Source: Bacteroidetes bacterium HGW-Bacteroidetes-17 (lineage in GTDB: Bacteria; Bacteroidota; Bacteroidia; Bacteroidales; GCA-2711565). Taken from it: a stretch of 41,696 nt of DNA. The translations under genes were made by a program, and so were the position numbers. The notes beneath the pieces are model-generated. The model searched no databases. It worked only from the letters and a program-made list of their open reading frames with translations, and was not told the DNA's origin. The first letter of the stretch is position 1. Each line of letters opens with the position of its first letter. The stretch is from assembly GCA_002840985.1 (NCBI GenBank), contig PHDM01000001.1, positions 69,412 to 111,107 on the forward strand, written 5' to 3'. Below are positions 34,002 to 41,696 of this stretch, piece after piece.

Positions 34002-34025
34002 TTGTATATTTATGCAATATTTTTG
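34002..34025 (+). promoter_or_regulatory. Candidate ArgR operator and -7 box of argR
   Basis: The dyad TTGTATATTTATGCAA (34002-34017) directly abuts the -7 box TATTTTTG (34018-34025), 17 bp before the argR start. ArgR bound here would block RNA polymerase, implying autoregulation. Confidence 0.62.
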
Positions 34026-34042
34026 TTTTAATTTTCAATTAC

Positions 34043-34498
34043 ATGAATAATAAGCAACTACGTAAGGTCAGGATAAAAGAAATTATTCGCGATAATATCA
34101 TAAGTAGTCAGGATGATTTGCTAAAGCTTTTACGGGACGAAGGTTTTAGTTTAACCCAGGCAACTTTGTCGCGCGATTTGAAGAAAATGAAAATTTCGAA
34201 AGTTGCATACACCGATAATACCTATCGTTATATTATTCCAAAAGATTCCCCATCTAAACCAAAGTCAGGTAACAGGGGTTTCGTTTCCCTCGATTTTTCA
34301 GGACATATGGCTGTAGTGCGAACTTTGGCCGGATATGCAAGCCCGATGGCGGTTTTGATGGATAACAGTCCTTCCGATTTATTTATTGGAACAATCGCCG
34401 GCAGGGATACCATTTTCGTTGCATTAAATGAAAACAATATCAATCATGAGAAATTCAGGATTTATTTGGAAAACCTCCTGTCGGATAACGAAGATTAG
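34043..34498 (+). CDS. argR: Arginine repressor
   Basis: A 151-residue ArgR/AhrC-type hexameric regulator that binds operators with L-arginine as corepressor. The N-terminal winged helix (about 1-65) has RKVRIKEIIRDN, SQDDLLKLLRDEGF and the recognition segment TQATLSRDLKKMKISKV. The C-terminal trimerisation and arginine-binding domain (about 80-150) has the GTIAGRDTIFVAL motif, close to the GTIAGDDT of other ArgR proteins. The length is normal. It is preceded by an operator-like dyad overlapping its own promoter and followed by a bidirectional terminator shared with the convergent gcvP. Confidence 0.95.
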   Translation: MNNKQLRKVRIKEIIRDNIISSQDDLLKLLRDEGFSLTQATLSRDLKKMKISKVAYTDNTYRYIIPKDSPSKPKSGNRGFVSLDFSGHMAVVRTLAGYASPMAVLMDNSPSDLFIGTIAGRDTIFVALNENNINHEKFRIYLENLLSDNED

Positions 34499-34522
34499 AA
34501 ATTGTTAGAAACTAAAATAAAA

Positions 34523-34552
34523 AAAACCATCCTGATGATTCGGGATGGTTTT
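34523..34552. terminator. Bidirectional terminator between argR and gcvP
   Basis: Stem AAAACCATCC (34523-34532) with GGATGGTTTT (34543-34552), flanked by an A-tract on the left and a T-tract on the right, so it can end transcription from both convergent genes. Confidence 0.92.
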
Positions 34553-34573
34553 TTGTGATAATAATTAATTGCT

Positions 34574-37441
34574 TTAATCCATATAACTCTCGATGGGCTG
34601 ACAGGTACAAATCAAATTCCTGTCTCCTAGAGCATCATCAATTTTAGTAACCGTTGGCCAGTACTTATCGTTATGCGACCATGGTTTTGGATAAACAGCT
34701 TTTTGCCTTGTGTAAGGGAACTTCCAATCGTCGGAAGTAGCCATTTCAGCCGTGTGTGGCGCATTATGAACTACATTATTATCCTTTGCGGCAGTTCCAT
34801 TTTCTATCTCCCGAATCTCTTCCCGAATGGAAATCATCGCATCAATAAATCTGTTTAATTCATAAAGAGGTTCGCTTTCGGTTGGTTCAACCATTAAAGT
34901 GCCATGAACAGGGAATGCAACCGTTGGCGCATGAAAACCGTAATCCATTAAGCGTTTGGCAATGTCGATTACCGGCATATCCGCAGTTTTGAAAAACTCA
35001 TTGCAATCCAATATCATTTCGTGGGCAACCCTGTTATGTTTTCCGGTATACAAAATCTTGTAATGACCTTCAAGACATGTTTTCAGATAATTGGCATTTA
35101 GAATGGCATATTTTGTTGCCTCAGTCAGTCCTTTTCCTCCCAGTAATTTGATATACCCGTAGGAAATCGGCAATACCAAAGCACTTCCGTAAGGTGCTGC
35201 CGAAACTGCACTGGTCCCTTTAGCATCTTTACCATAAATATGTTTGGGTAAAAAATCGACTAAATGAGCAGCTACACCAATAGGGCCAACACCCGGTCCG
35301 CCGCCTCCGTGAGGAATGGCAAAAGTTTTATGCAAATTTAAGTGGCAAACGTCGGCTCCAATAACTCCTGGGTTTGTCAGACCCACCTGTGCATTCATAT
35401 TTGCACCATCCATATAAACCTGACCGCCGTTTTCGTGAATGATATCCATAATTTCCAGGATTCCTTCTTCAAATACACCGTGGGTAGATGGATAAGTCAC
35501 CATCAGCGCACCCAAATTATCTTTGTGCTCTTCTGCTTTAGCTCTTAAATCTGCTAAGTCGATATTGCCGTTTTCGTCACATTTGGTAACCACAACCTTC
35601 ATCCCGGCCATAACCGCACTTGCAGGATTGGTTCCGTGTGCCGATGATGGAATTAAACAAATGGTACGGTGATATTCATTTCTGCTACGATGGTACTCAC
35701 GAATCACGTTTAATCCGGTGTATTCTCCTGATGCTCCTGAATTCGGCATGAATGATATGGCGGCGAATCCGGTAATTTCGCATAAATCTTTTCCTAAATT
35801 TTCAACCAATTCCAAATATCCTTCAGCTTGATTAGTAGGCACGAATGGATGAATTGCTCCAAGTTCAGGCCAACTGATCGGGAACATTTCCGCACCCGCA
35901 TTCAGCTTCATGGTACATGATCCCAATGGGATCATCGAACGGTTTAGGGCCAAATCTTTAATTTCCAATTTTTTGATATACCTCATCATTTCAGTTTCTG
36001 AATGATAAGAGTTGAAAACCACATGGGTTAAGAATTTACTGCTTCGTTGAAGCTTTTCCTGAACTTTTATTTCCTGACAGGTTTTACAGATGGGGGTGTC
36101 GAAAAGATGTTTTCCCTTTGATCTGGCCAGAACATATAAAATTTCCTGTATTTCAGCACGACCGGTAGTTTCATCGATGCTGATCCCGATATGGGTATCA
36201 TCAATATACCTGAAGTTTATTTGATGTTCTTCGGCAATTTTTCTTAAATCAGCAATCTTAACATTTTCCGGCAACTTAACTTTTAAGGTATCGAATAAAT
36301 ATTCATTTTCCTGTTCGTAGCCATAAACCATCATTTCTTTTCCCAAACAAACAGCCAAACAATGAATATCTGCGGCTATGTCGGTCAATCCTCTTGGTCC
36401 ATGATATACGGCATACATACTTGCCATAATCGCGAGCAGGGCCTGAGCGGTACAAATATTTGAAGTGGCACGTTCGCGTTTGATGTGTTGCTCACGGGTT
36501 TGCAGGGCCATTCGTAAGGCACGGTTTCCATTCGCATCCTGCGAAATTCCAATGATACGGCCCGGGATATTTCGTTTGAATGCCTCTGTAACTGCGAGGA
36601 AAGCAGCATGAGGGCCACCATAGCCCATCGGGATCCCAAATCGTTGGGTTGAGCCTAAAACTACGTCGGCACCCCACTCACCCGGAGGGGTTAACAAAGT
36701 CAAACTAAGAAGATCGGCTGCAGCAATAACACTGATACCGCTTTCATGGGCCTTTTCGGTAAATTTCCTGAAATCGTGAATGGCACCAAACTGATCAGGA
36801 TATTGAACGATGGCACCAAATATATTTTCGTTGAATTCAAAGTCGGTATGATTGCCAAATACCAGGCTTATATCAAGCGAAGTTGCCCTGTTTTTTAGTA
36901 CATCAATGGTTTGAGGAAATAAAGTATCGGATACAAAAAATTGTGAAGCACCGCTTTTTACCATGGCACGGGATCGACTGTTAAATAACATGATCATGGC
37001 TTCGGCAGCTGCAGTAGCTTCGTCGAGCAATGATGCGTTGGCAATGGGTAAGCCGGTTAAATCCGAAATCATGGTTTGGAAATTCAGCAAAGCTTCCAGT
37101 CGGCCCTGTGAAATTTCTGCCTGATAAGGAGTGTAAGAGGTGTACCATCCCGGGTTTTCCAAAATATTCCGGATAATTACCGCAGGCGAAATGGTATTGT
37201 AATATCCTTGCCCGATGTAGGTCCTGAAGATTTTATTTTTTGAAGCGATTTGTTTGATATGATTCAAATATTCAAATTCGTTCATACCTGCCGGTATATT
37301 CAAGGGTTTTTTAAGACGAATGGTTCTTGGAACGGTTTCGTCAATTAAGGCATCCAAAGAAGCAACCTTAATTTTTTGAAGCATTTTAAATGTTTCGGTT
37401 TCTCGCGGACCATTGTGCCGGCTAACAAAATTCTTGATCAT
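34574..37441 (-). CDS. gcvP: Glycine dehydrogenase (decarboxylating), P-protein
   Basis: PLP-dependent P-protein of the glycine cleavage system, decarboxylating glycine and passing aminomethyl to lipoyl H-protein. It is the single-chain form (955 aa), the N-terminal and C-terminal halves corresponding to the split GcvPA/GcvPB. Landmarks are RHNGPRE, TYIGQGYYNT, YTPYQAEISQGRLEALLNFQ, GSTQRFGIPMGYGGPHAAF, SRSMIPLGSCTMKLN-type NRSMIPLGSCTMKLNA, SGASGEYTGL, IPSSAHGTNPASA and the PLP lysine K705 in NLHKTFAIPHGGGGPG. Genes for GcvT and GcvH are not in the window; lpdA (E3) is at 6974-8365. It is monocistronic as far as can be seen. Confidence 0.97.
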   Translation of the reverse strand: MIKNFVSRHNGPRETETFKMLQKIKVASLDALIDETVPRTIRLKKPLNIPAGMNEFEYLNHIKQIASKNKIFRTYIGQGYYNTISPAVIIRNILENPGWYTSYTPYQAEISQGRLEALLNFQTMISDLTGLPIANASLLDEATAAAEAMIMLFNSRSRAMVKSGASQFFVSDTLFPQTIDVLKNRATSLDISLVFGNHTDFEFNENIFGAIVQYPDQFGAIHDFRKFTEKAHESGISVIAAADLLSLTLLTPPGEWGADVVLGSTQRFGIPMGYGGPHAAFLAVTEAFKRNIPGRIIGISQDANGNRALRMALQTREQHIKRERATSNICTAQALLAIMASMYAVYHGPRGLTDIAADIHCLAVCLGKEMMVYGYEQENEYLFDTLKVKLPENVKIADLRKIAEEHQINFRYIDDTHIGISIDETTGRAEIQEILYVLARSKGKHLFDTPICKTCQEIKVQEKLQRSSKFLTHVVFNSYHSETEMMRYIKKLEIKDLALNRSMIPLGSCTMKLNAGAEMFPISWPELGAIHPFVPTNQAEGYLELVENLGKDLCEITGFAAISFMPNSGASGEYTGLNVIREYHRSRNEYHRTICLIPSSAHGTNPASAVMAGMKVVVTKCDENGNIDLADLRAKAEEHKDNLGALMVTYPSTHGVFEEGILEIMDIIHENGGQVYMDGANMNAQVGLTNPGVIGADVCHLNLHKTFAIPHGGGGPGVGPIGVAAHLVDFLPKHIYGKDAKGTSAVSAAPYGSALVLPISYGYIKLLGGKGLTEATKYAILNANYLKTCLEGHYKILYTGKHNRVAHEMILDCNEFFKTADMPVIDIAKRLMDYGFHAPTVAFPVHGTLMVEPTESEPLYELNRFIDAMISIREEIREIENGTAAKDNNVVHNAPHTAEMATSDDWKFPYTRQKAVYPKPWSHNDKYWPTVTKIDDALGDRNLICTCQPIESYMD

Positions 37442-37623
37442 TTTATTAATATTATCGTTATGTATTTATAGGAAATAATGAACTTAATTGTTGCCGGCAA
37501 AGATAAATAATCTTTGTTGATTTCGGGGCCGTTTTTTACAGTTTTGTGAATAAATTCACAAGGACTTTTTGAATACCGTTTTCAAATGACCAATATTCCA
37601 TTTACAATTTACACTTCTCTTAT

Positions 37624-37680
37624 TTCTATTTTGGAGAAGTCCCATTTCTATTTTAGAGAAGTCTCATTTCTATTTTACTC
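37624..37680. repeat. 22-bp direct repeat
   Basis: Two full copies and a partial third of a 22-bp unit beginning TTCTATTTT and containing GAGAAGTC lie at 37624-37645, 37646-37667 and 37668-37680. They are in the 709-bp gap between gcvP and the pyrophosphatase gene, just before a Bro-N remnant. Outside these two features and the terminator at 38102-38132 I see nothing in the gap. Confidence 0.8.
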
Positions 37681-37708
37681 AAAAGGTTTTCAGCAAAAGT
37701 TGAGCATC

Positions 37709-37891
37709 TTCCGGATACAAGCAGTTAAGTATTTGAAATCTAAGCTAAAAAAGGAAGGAAGTGAACTGTCCGAAAAAATCGGACAGTTGAAGTTAGAAGT
37801 TGAGGATGGTGAAATGAGGGTAGCAGACGTTGCTGATACCGAACAGATTTTCAGACTCATTCAAAGCATACCAGTTGTTCGAAGCATATAA
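37709..37891 (+). pseudogene. Remnant of a Bro-N / DinD-RhuM-type gene
   Basis: The frame ending at 37891 reads KYLKSKLKKEGSELSEKIGQ, LKLEVEDGEMRVADVADTEQ and IFRLIQSIP. This resembles the middle of Bro-N-type DNA-binding or DinD/RhuM-like proteins, where a stretch like DVADTEQLFRLIQSIPSPKAEPFK is typical. Here the similarity stops at QSIP and the frame ends eight codons later. Upstream, the frame runs into the 22-bp repeat and reads as non-domain sequence. I take it as a decayed internal fragment of a phage- or mobile-element-type gene. The family call is from memory of the motif. Confidence 0.5.
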
Positions 37892-38101
37892 AATTAGTGA
37901 TGAAGTGGTGCGAAGTTTTGTGTCGTTGACATTGTGGGAAAGATAACTTCGCATGAGATAAAAGTTAGATTTCAACTAACGAAAAAAAACCAGTAAGGCT
38001 GAGGCTGAGAAAAGTTCGGTTTCATTTACAATTCAATAGATCTGGTGTAAATTTGGCTTCGGATACGCTCAGCCACTTTGTATTCATTCAGAACGCAAAA
38101 A

Positions 38102-38132
38102 AAAATCCCCTCCGAAATAAGAAGGGGATTTT
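38102..38132. terminator. Terminator downstream of the membrane pyrophosphatase
   Basis: Stem AAAATCCCCT (38102-38111) with AGGGGATTTT (38123-38132), 11-nt loop, with an A-rich left flank and T-rich right flank, so it is potentially bidirectional. It lies 19 bp beyond the stop of the minus-strand pyrophosphatase gene. Confidence 0.9.
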
Positions 38133-38150
38133 TTGTGGGAAAAAATAGCA

Positions 38151-40538
38151 CTATTCTTTTATTCTCATTTTGTAGAACGAACGATATACAAAGTATAAAG
38201 CGACCATTAAAAAGGCAATGCCAAAATAATGGGCTACAGCTCTAAATTGAGGAGCAATTGCAATTTCCATGGCCAATAAACCAAATAAAGTGGTGAATTT
38301 AATGATTGGGTTCAACGCTACAGATGAAGTATCTTTGTAAGGATCGCCAACCGTATCGCCAATTACGGCAGCAGCATGTAAAGGAGTTCCTTTTTCTTTC
38401 ATATCCACTTCAACAATTTTTTTGGCATTGTCCCATGAACCACCTGCATTCGCCATAAATATGGCCTGATACAAACCAAAGAATGCAATCGAGATCAAAT
38501 AACTTACAAACAATGAAACCGGTAAGTTTGAATCTCCGGCAGGAGCTGAAAGAAACGCAAATGCCATTGCAAAAGAGAAGATGGCTATAAAAATGTTCCA
38601 CATCCCTTTTTGTGCATATTGGGTACAGATTTTTACCACGGCCCTTGATTTTTCAACATCTGCTTTTTTAGGCGCATCGGGATCGAGGTTGATATTGTCC
38701 TTGATATAAGCTACCGCTCTGCTTGCACCGGTTGAAACAGCCTGGATGCTGGCTCCTGAGAACCAGAAAATAACCGCACCGCCCGCTAAAAATCCTAATA
38801 TAGTAAACGGATTCAAGAGGTTAAGGATTTCTTCGGGTTTTACATTTAAGGTATGCTGAATTACCAGGATCAAGGAAAAGATCATGGTGGTGGCACCAAC
38901 AACGGCGGTACCGATTAATACCGGTTTTGCTGTTGCCTTAAAAGTATTACCCGCACCATCATTGGCTTCCAGATAATATTTTGATTTCTCAAAATCTGGT
39001 TTAAAACCAAAATCCCTTTCAATTTCTTCCGAAATACCTTCTGTTTCTTCAATCAGTGATAATTCGTAAATTGATTGAGCATTATCGGTTACCGGACCGT
39101 AAGAGTCAACTGCAATGGTTACAGGGCCCATGCCCAACATCCCGAAAGCAACCAAACCGAAGGCAAATATCGAAGGATAAATCATGACATCAGCCAGACC
39201 AAAAGTACTTGCAAAGTATGCAATGAACATGAGAAACAAGAAAACCATTCCTAACCAAAAGGCAGAAAAGTTACCTGAAACCAAACCTGCAAGAATGTTT
39301 AACGAGGCACCACCTTCCTGAGAGGCAGCCACAACTTCTTTAACATGGGTTGAGTTAGGTGAAGTAAATATTTTTGTAAATTCAGGAATCAAGGCAGCAC
39401 CTAAGGTTCCGGCACTGATAATTACTGAAAGGGTTAACCAGAGTTGATTGGGAAGATGTGCAATAGTTAAATAACTGACTGCAAAAGTTACAGCGATTGA
39501 AAGAAGAGAGGTAATCCAAACCAATGAAGTTAATGGTTTTTCAAAATCCATATCGTCAGCATTTTTGTATTTAGCATTGGCTATGGCACCATTGATCCAG
39601 TAAGCAGAAATCGAGGTTACAATCATCAGAATACGCATGACGAAAATCCAAACCAAAAGGTCAGTCTGTAACGAAACATCAGTAATGGCCAAAAGGATAA
39701 ATGAAATAAGCGCAACACCTGTTACTCCATAAGTTTCAAATCCATCAGCAGTTGGTCCGACAGAGTCGCCTGCATTATCACCAACACAGTCGGCAATGGT
39801 ACCGGGGTTGCGTGGATCATCTTCGCCAATTTTGAAAATCACCTTCATCAGGTCAGATCCGATATCGGCAATTTTAGTAAAAATACCACCTGCAATACGA
39901 AGAACGGAAGCACCTAATGATTCACCAATAGCGAATCCAATAAAACTGGCACCTGCATATTCACCCGGAACAAACATGAGTATGATTAACATCATGATCA
40001 ACTCTAACGAGATTAACACAACTCCAATACTCATTCCTGCCGTCAATGGGATGTTCAATAATTTAATAGGCTTTCGTTCTAATGAAGCAAATGCCATTCG
40101 TGAGTTAGCAAGCGTATTCATTCGAATTCCGAACCAGGCAACACTATACGAACCAAGAATACCCAAAACGGTCCAACCAAGGATCATTGCTACACCGCCA
40201 AATCCGAAGTTACCATCAGATAGATATCCGAAGTAAAATGCAACTGCCGATCCAATAAAGATGAAAAGGATGGCCAGAAATTTACCTTGTTGGAAAAGAT
40301 ATGTTTTTCCGGTTTCGTAAATAACCTGAGCAACGTCGAGCATCGATTGATGAGCCCTGATTTTTTTAACTTTTAAAAATTGGAACAATCCGAACAAAAA
40401 ACCTGCGAAGGTGACCAGAAATCCCCAATAAAGAATTGTTTGGGATCTTACTTCGTCAGGTATGACTAAATCAGCTTCACTCGCGAACGAGAGAATAGGC
40501 AATAATGCAACAGTTAATAATGCAAATAGTTTTTTCAT
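38151..40538 (-). CDS. hppA: Membrane-bound proton/sodium-translocating pyrophosphatase (divergent type)
   Basis: Integral membrane pump using pyrophosphate hydrolysis to move H+ and/or Na+; 795 residues with about 16 membrane helices. The substrate site is recognisable: GGIFTKIADIGSDLMK, then EDDPRNPGTIADCVGDNAGD carrying the acidic Mg-PPi ligands, and near the C-terminus GDTVGDPYKDTSSVALNPIIK. Two regions differ from canonical pumps: DIGSDLMKVIFKIG in place of DVGADLVGKVEAG, and DSVGPTADGFETYG in place of DVAGMGADLFESY. GAGNTFKATAKP has a lysine at the position that in known families marks K+-independence. The N-terminal 20 residues look like a signal peptide (MKKLFALLTVALLPILSFAS). Ion specificity cannot be read with confidence. 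Confidence 0.93.
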   Translation of the reverse strand: MKKLFALLTVALLPILSFASEADLVIPDEVRSQTILYWGFLVTFAGFLFGLFQFLKVKKIRAHQSMLDVAQVIYETGKTYLFQQGKFLAILFIFIGSAVAFYFGYLSDGNFGFGGVAMILGWTVLGILGSYSVAWFGIRMNTLANSRMAFASLERKPIKLLNIPLTAGMSIGVVLISLELIMMLIILMFVPGEYAGASFIGFAIGESLGASVLRIAGGIFTKIADIGSDLMKVIFKIGEDDPRNPGTIADCVGDNAGDSVGPTADGFETYGVTGVALISFILLAITDVSLQTDLLVWIFVMRILMIVTSISAYWINGAIANAKYKNADDMDFEKPLTSLVWITSLLSIAVTFAVSYLTIAHLPNQLWLTLSVIISAGTLGAALIPEFTKIFTSPNSTHVKEVVAASQEGGASLNILAGLVSGNFSAFWLGMVFLFLMFIAYFASTFGLADVMIYPSIFAFGLVAFGMLGMGPVTIAVDSYGPVTDNAQSIYELSLIEETEGISEEIERDFGFKPDFEKSKYYLEANDGAGNTFKATAKPVLIGTAVVGATTMIFSLILVIQHTLNVKPEEILNLLNPFTILGFLAGGAVIFWFSGASIQAVSTGASRAVAYIKDNINLDPDAPKKADVEKSRAVVKICTQYAQKGMWNIFIAIFSFAMAFAFLSAPAGDSNLPVSLFVSYLISIAFFGLYQAIFMANAGGSWDNAKKIVEVDMKEKGTPLHAAAVIGDTVGDPYKDTSSVALNPIIKFTTLFGLLAMEIAIAPQFRAVAHYFGIAFLMVALYFVYRSFYKMRIKE

Positions 40539-40785
40539 TTTTATAAAATTTTTGATGGGTTTAAAAGCGTTGCTAAAATATAAAAGTTTTTATTATCGAA
40601 AAAGCAATTCAATGCACAAAAACCAGCCGTGCAAATATAGAGAAATTTATATATAACGGAGCCCATACTCCCATAGCCATTGTCAGAATTTAATGTTGAT
40701 AAAATGTTGATAACGAATTCGAAATTATTAATACTTTTACGCCTTAAAACCTTGCGTTAAAGCTTTAGTTTGTTAATTTTACATC

Positions 40786-41696
40786 ATGCAGCACATTCGT
40801 CTGGAAATTATTGGTATGTCGTACAGTCAGTCTCAAAGCGGAGCTTATGCATTGATTCTTGGGGAAATAGGTGGAGACAGGCGATTGCCAATTATCATTG
40901 GTGGGTTCGAAGCACAGTCAATTGCGATCGAATTGGAAAAAATGAAGCCTTCCCGGCCATTGACCCACGATCTTTTTAAGAATTTTGCCGATCATTATGG
41001 AGTTACCATCAAGCATGTGATCATCGATAAATTTGAACTCGGGGTTTTCTTCGCAAAGCTTATTTGTGTGAACGATAATATTGAAAGCGAAATCGATGCC
41101 CGGACCTCGGATGCAGTTGCATTGGCAATTCGTTTTAAGTGCCCTATATTTACAAATGAAAAGTTATTGGTTGAAGCCGGTGTTTTACTTGACGAAACCA
41201 AGACTTCAGGTTTGAAAGAGAAAAAAGTAAATGTAAAAACGCATGATTCGGATTATGCCGATTACACCCTTACCGAATTAAATAAAATGTTAAAGGACCT
41301 TAAAATTGAAGGTCAAGTTTATGGTAGAATTAAACACGTGTCCAGTATTCACAACAAAATGTTAGGTAGAGCGGGTGGCAACATTGAAAACGTTTTTGAC
41401 CTGGTGGCAATTAGAATTATTGTTGATAATATCTCCGATTGTTACACCATTTTAGGGCATGTACACACGCTTTATACTCCGGTTGAAAATTTATTTAGAG
41501 ACTACTTTGCAAAACCAAAAGCAAATGGCTATAAGTCGCTACATACAACCGTTTATGTTGAAAACAAGCAAATTGTAGAAGTGCAAATTAGAACGCAAGA
41601 AATGCACGATTTTGCTGAGTACGGAGTTGCCGCGCACTGGCTTTATAAGGAAAACAATAACAAACAAAATAGTTTGGACAAAAAATTAACTTGGAT
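40786..41696 (+). CDS. Bifunctional-nuclease (DUF151) domain joined to a RelA/SpoT synthetase domain, cut by the right edge
   Basis: From the ATG at 40786 an uninterrupted frame (303 codons) reaches the right edge. Residues about 1-150 are a DUF151/BFN domain: IRLEIIGMSYSQSQSGAYAL, RRLPIIIGGFEAQSIAIELE, PSRPLTHDLFKNF, IDARTSDAVALAIRFKCPIF. The following DYTLTELNKML resembles the start of the UVR-like tail usual in Bacteroidota BFN proteins. From about residue 173 it becomes a (p)ppGpp synthetase domain: GRIKHVSSIHNKM, FDLVAIRIIV, DYFAKPKANGYKSLHTT and EVQIRTQEMHDFAEYGVAAHW. The HD hydrolase domain is absent. I know of no such fusion. Arginine codons change from CGN/AGG to AGA only at the junction, so a chimeric contig end is a serious alternative. 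Confidence 0.7.
   Translation, partial: MQHIRLEIIGMSYSQSQSGAYALILGEIGGDRRLPIIIGGFEAQSIAIELEKMKPSRPLTHDLFKNFADHYGVTIKHVIIDKFELGVFFAKLICVNDNIESEIDARTSDAVALAIRFKCPIFTNEKLLVEAGVLLDETKTSGLKEKKVNVKTHDSDYADYTLTELNKMLKDLKIEGQVYGRIKHVSSIHNKMLGRAGGNIENVFDLVAIRIIVDNISDCYTILGHVHTLYTPVENLFRDYFAKPKANGYKSLHTTVYVENKQIVEVQIRTQEMHDFAEYGVAAHWLYKENNNKQNSLDKKLTW

Noticed and set aside
37866..37946. A plus-strand frame after the Bro-N fragment, reading AYQLFEAYKISDEVVRSF
   Set aside because: Short, without a start codon and in another frame; the resemblance to coding sequence may be chance.
39796..40236. A 146-codon plus-strand frame within the pyrophosphatase gene
   Set aside because: Proline- and isoleucine-rich translation typical of the antisense of a membrane protein; the minus-strand gene is certain.

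Overview
The window reads as one contig from an AT-rich member of the Bacteroidota, probably an anaerobic or facultative Bacteroidales/Marinilabiliales-type lineage. The support is: promoters of the Bacteroidota type (TTTG, about 19 nt, TAnnTTTG); fused hisIE and hisB; a tungsten-type aldehyde ferredoxin oxidoreductase; a large membrane pyrophosphatase; a single-chain glycine decarboxylase; and an ArgA-like GNAT beside argR. No rRNA, tRNA, CRISPR array or insertion sequence was found.

Layout. (1) 1-8365, minus strand: a TPR membrane protein cut by the left edge; an M48 lipoprotein peptidase - lytic transglycosylase - uvrA cluster; rfbC; REP-like palindromic repeats; lpdA. (2) 8366-12306, minus strand: an accessory stretch of small unrelated genes (PaiB-like flavin protein, YdeI family, SRPBCC family with an apparent frameshift, a four-helix membrane protein, DJ-1/PfpI). 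Long structured spacers separate them; one resembles an integron attC site and three share a motif. (3) 12307-15248: a tight pair, a periplasmic M20 (PM20D1/CPS1-like) hydrolase and a GH3-family acyl-acid amido synthetase. (4) 15634-23157: a complete histidine operon, hisG-D-C-B-H-A-F-IE, with a canonical promoter, a His-rich leader peptide and an attenuator-type terminator. Period-7 tandem repeats separate hisF and hisIE. (5) 23199-32962: an Lrp regulator, then plus-strand amino-acid genes: a long Cys/Met-family PLP enzyme, homoserine dehydrogenase, a four-helix-bundle gene between octamer repeats, AOR, a DapA-family lyase without the DapA proton-relay residues, homoserine kinase, an SDR and a methionine gamma-lyase-like enzyme. 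(6) 33168-34498: GNAT and argR, both with candidate ArgR operators at their promoters. (7) 34574-40538, minus strand: gcvP and a divergent membrane pyrophosphatase, with a Bro-N-type gene remnant between them. (8) 40786-41696: an open frame running off the right edge that joins a bifunctional-nuclease (DUF151) domain to a RelA/SpoT synthetase domain.

The most notable items are the right-edge fusion (its abrupt codon-use change also suggests a chimeric contig end), the DapA-family enzyme with V44/F107/H133, the His attenuator with an extra element complementary to both the terminator loop and the hisG start, the attC-like spacer in the accessory block, and the GH3/M20 pair. Functional calls rest on motifs read by eye; no database search was possible.
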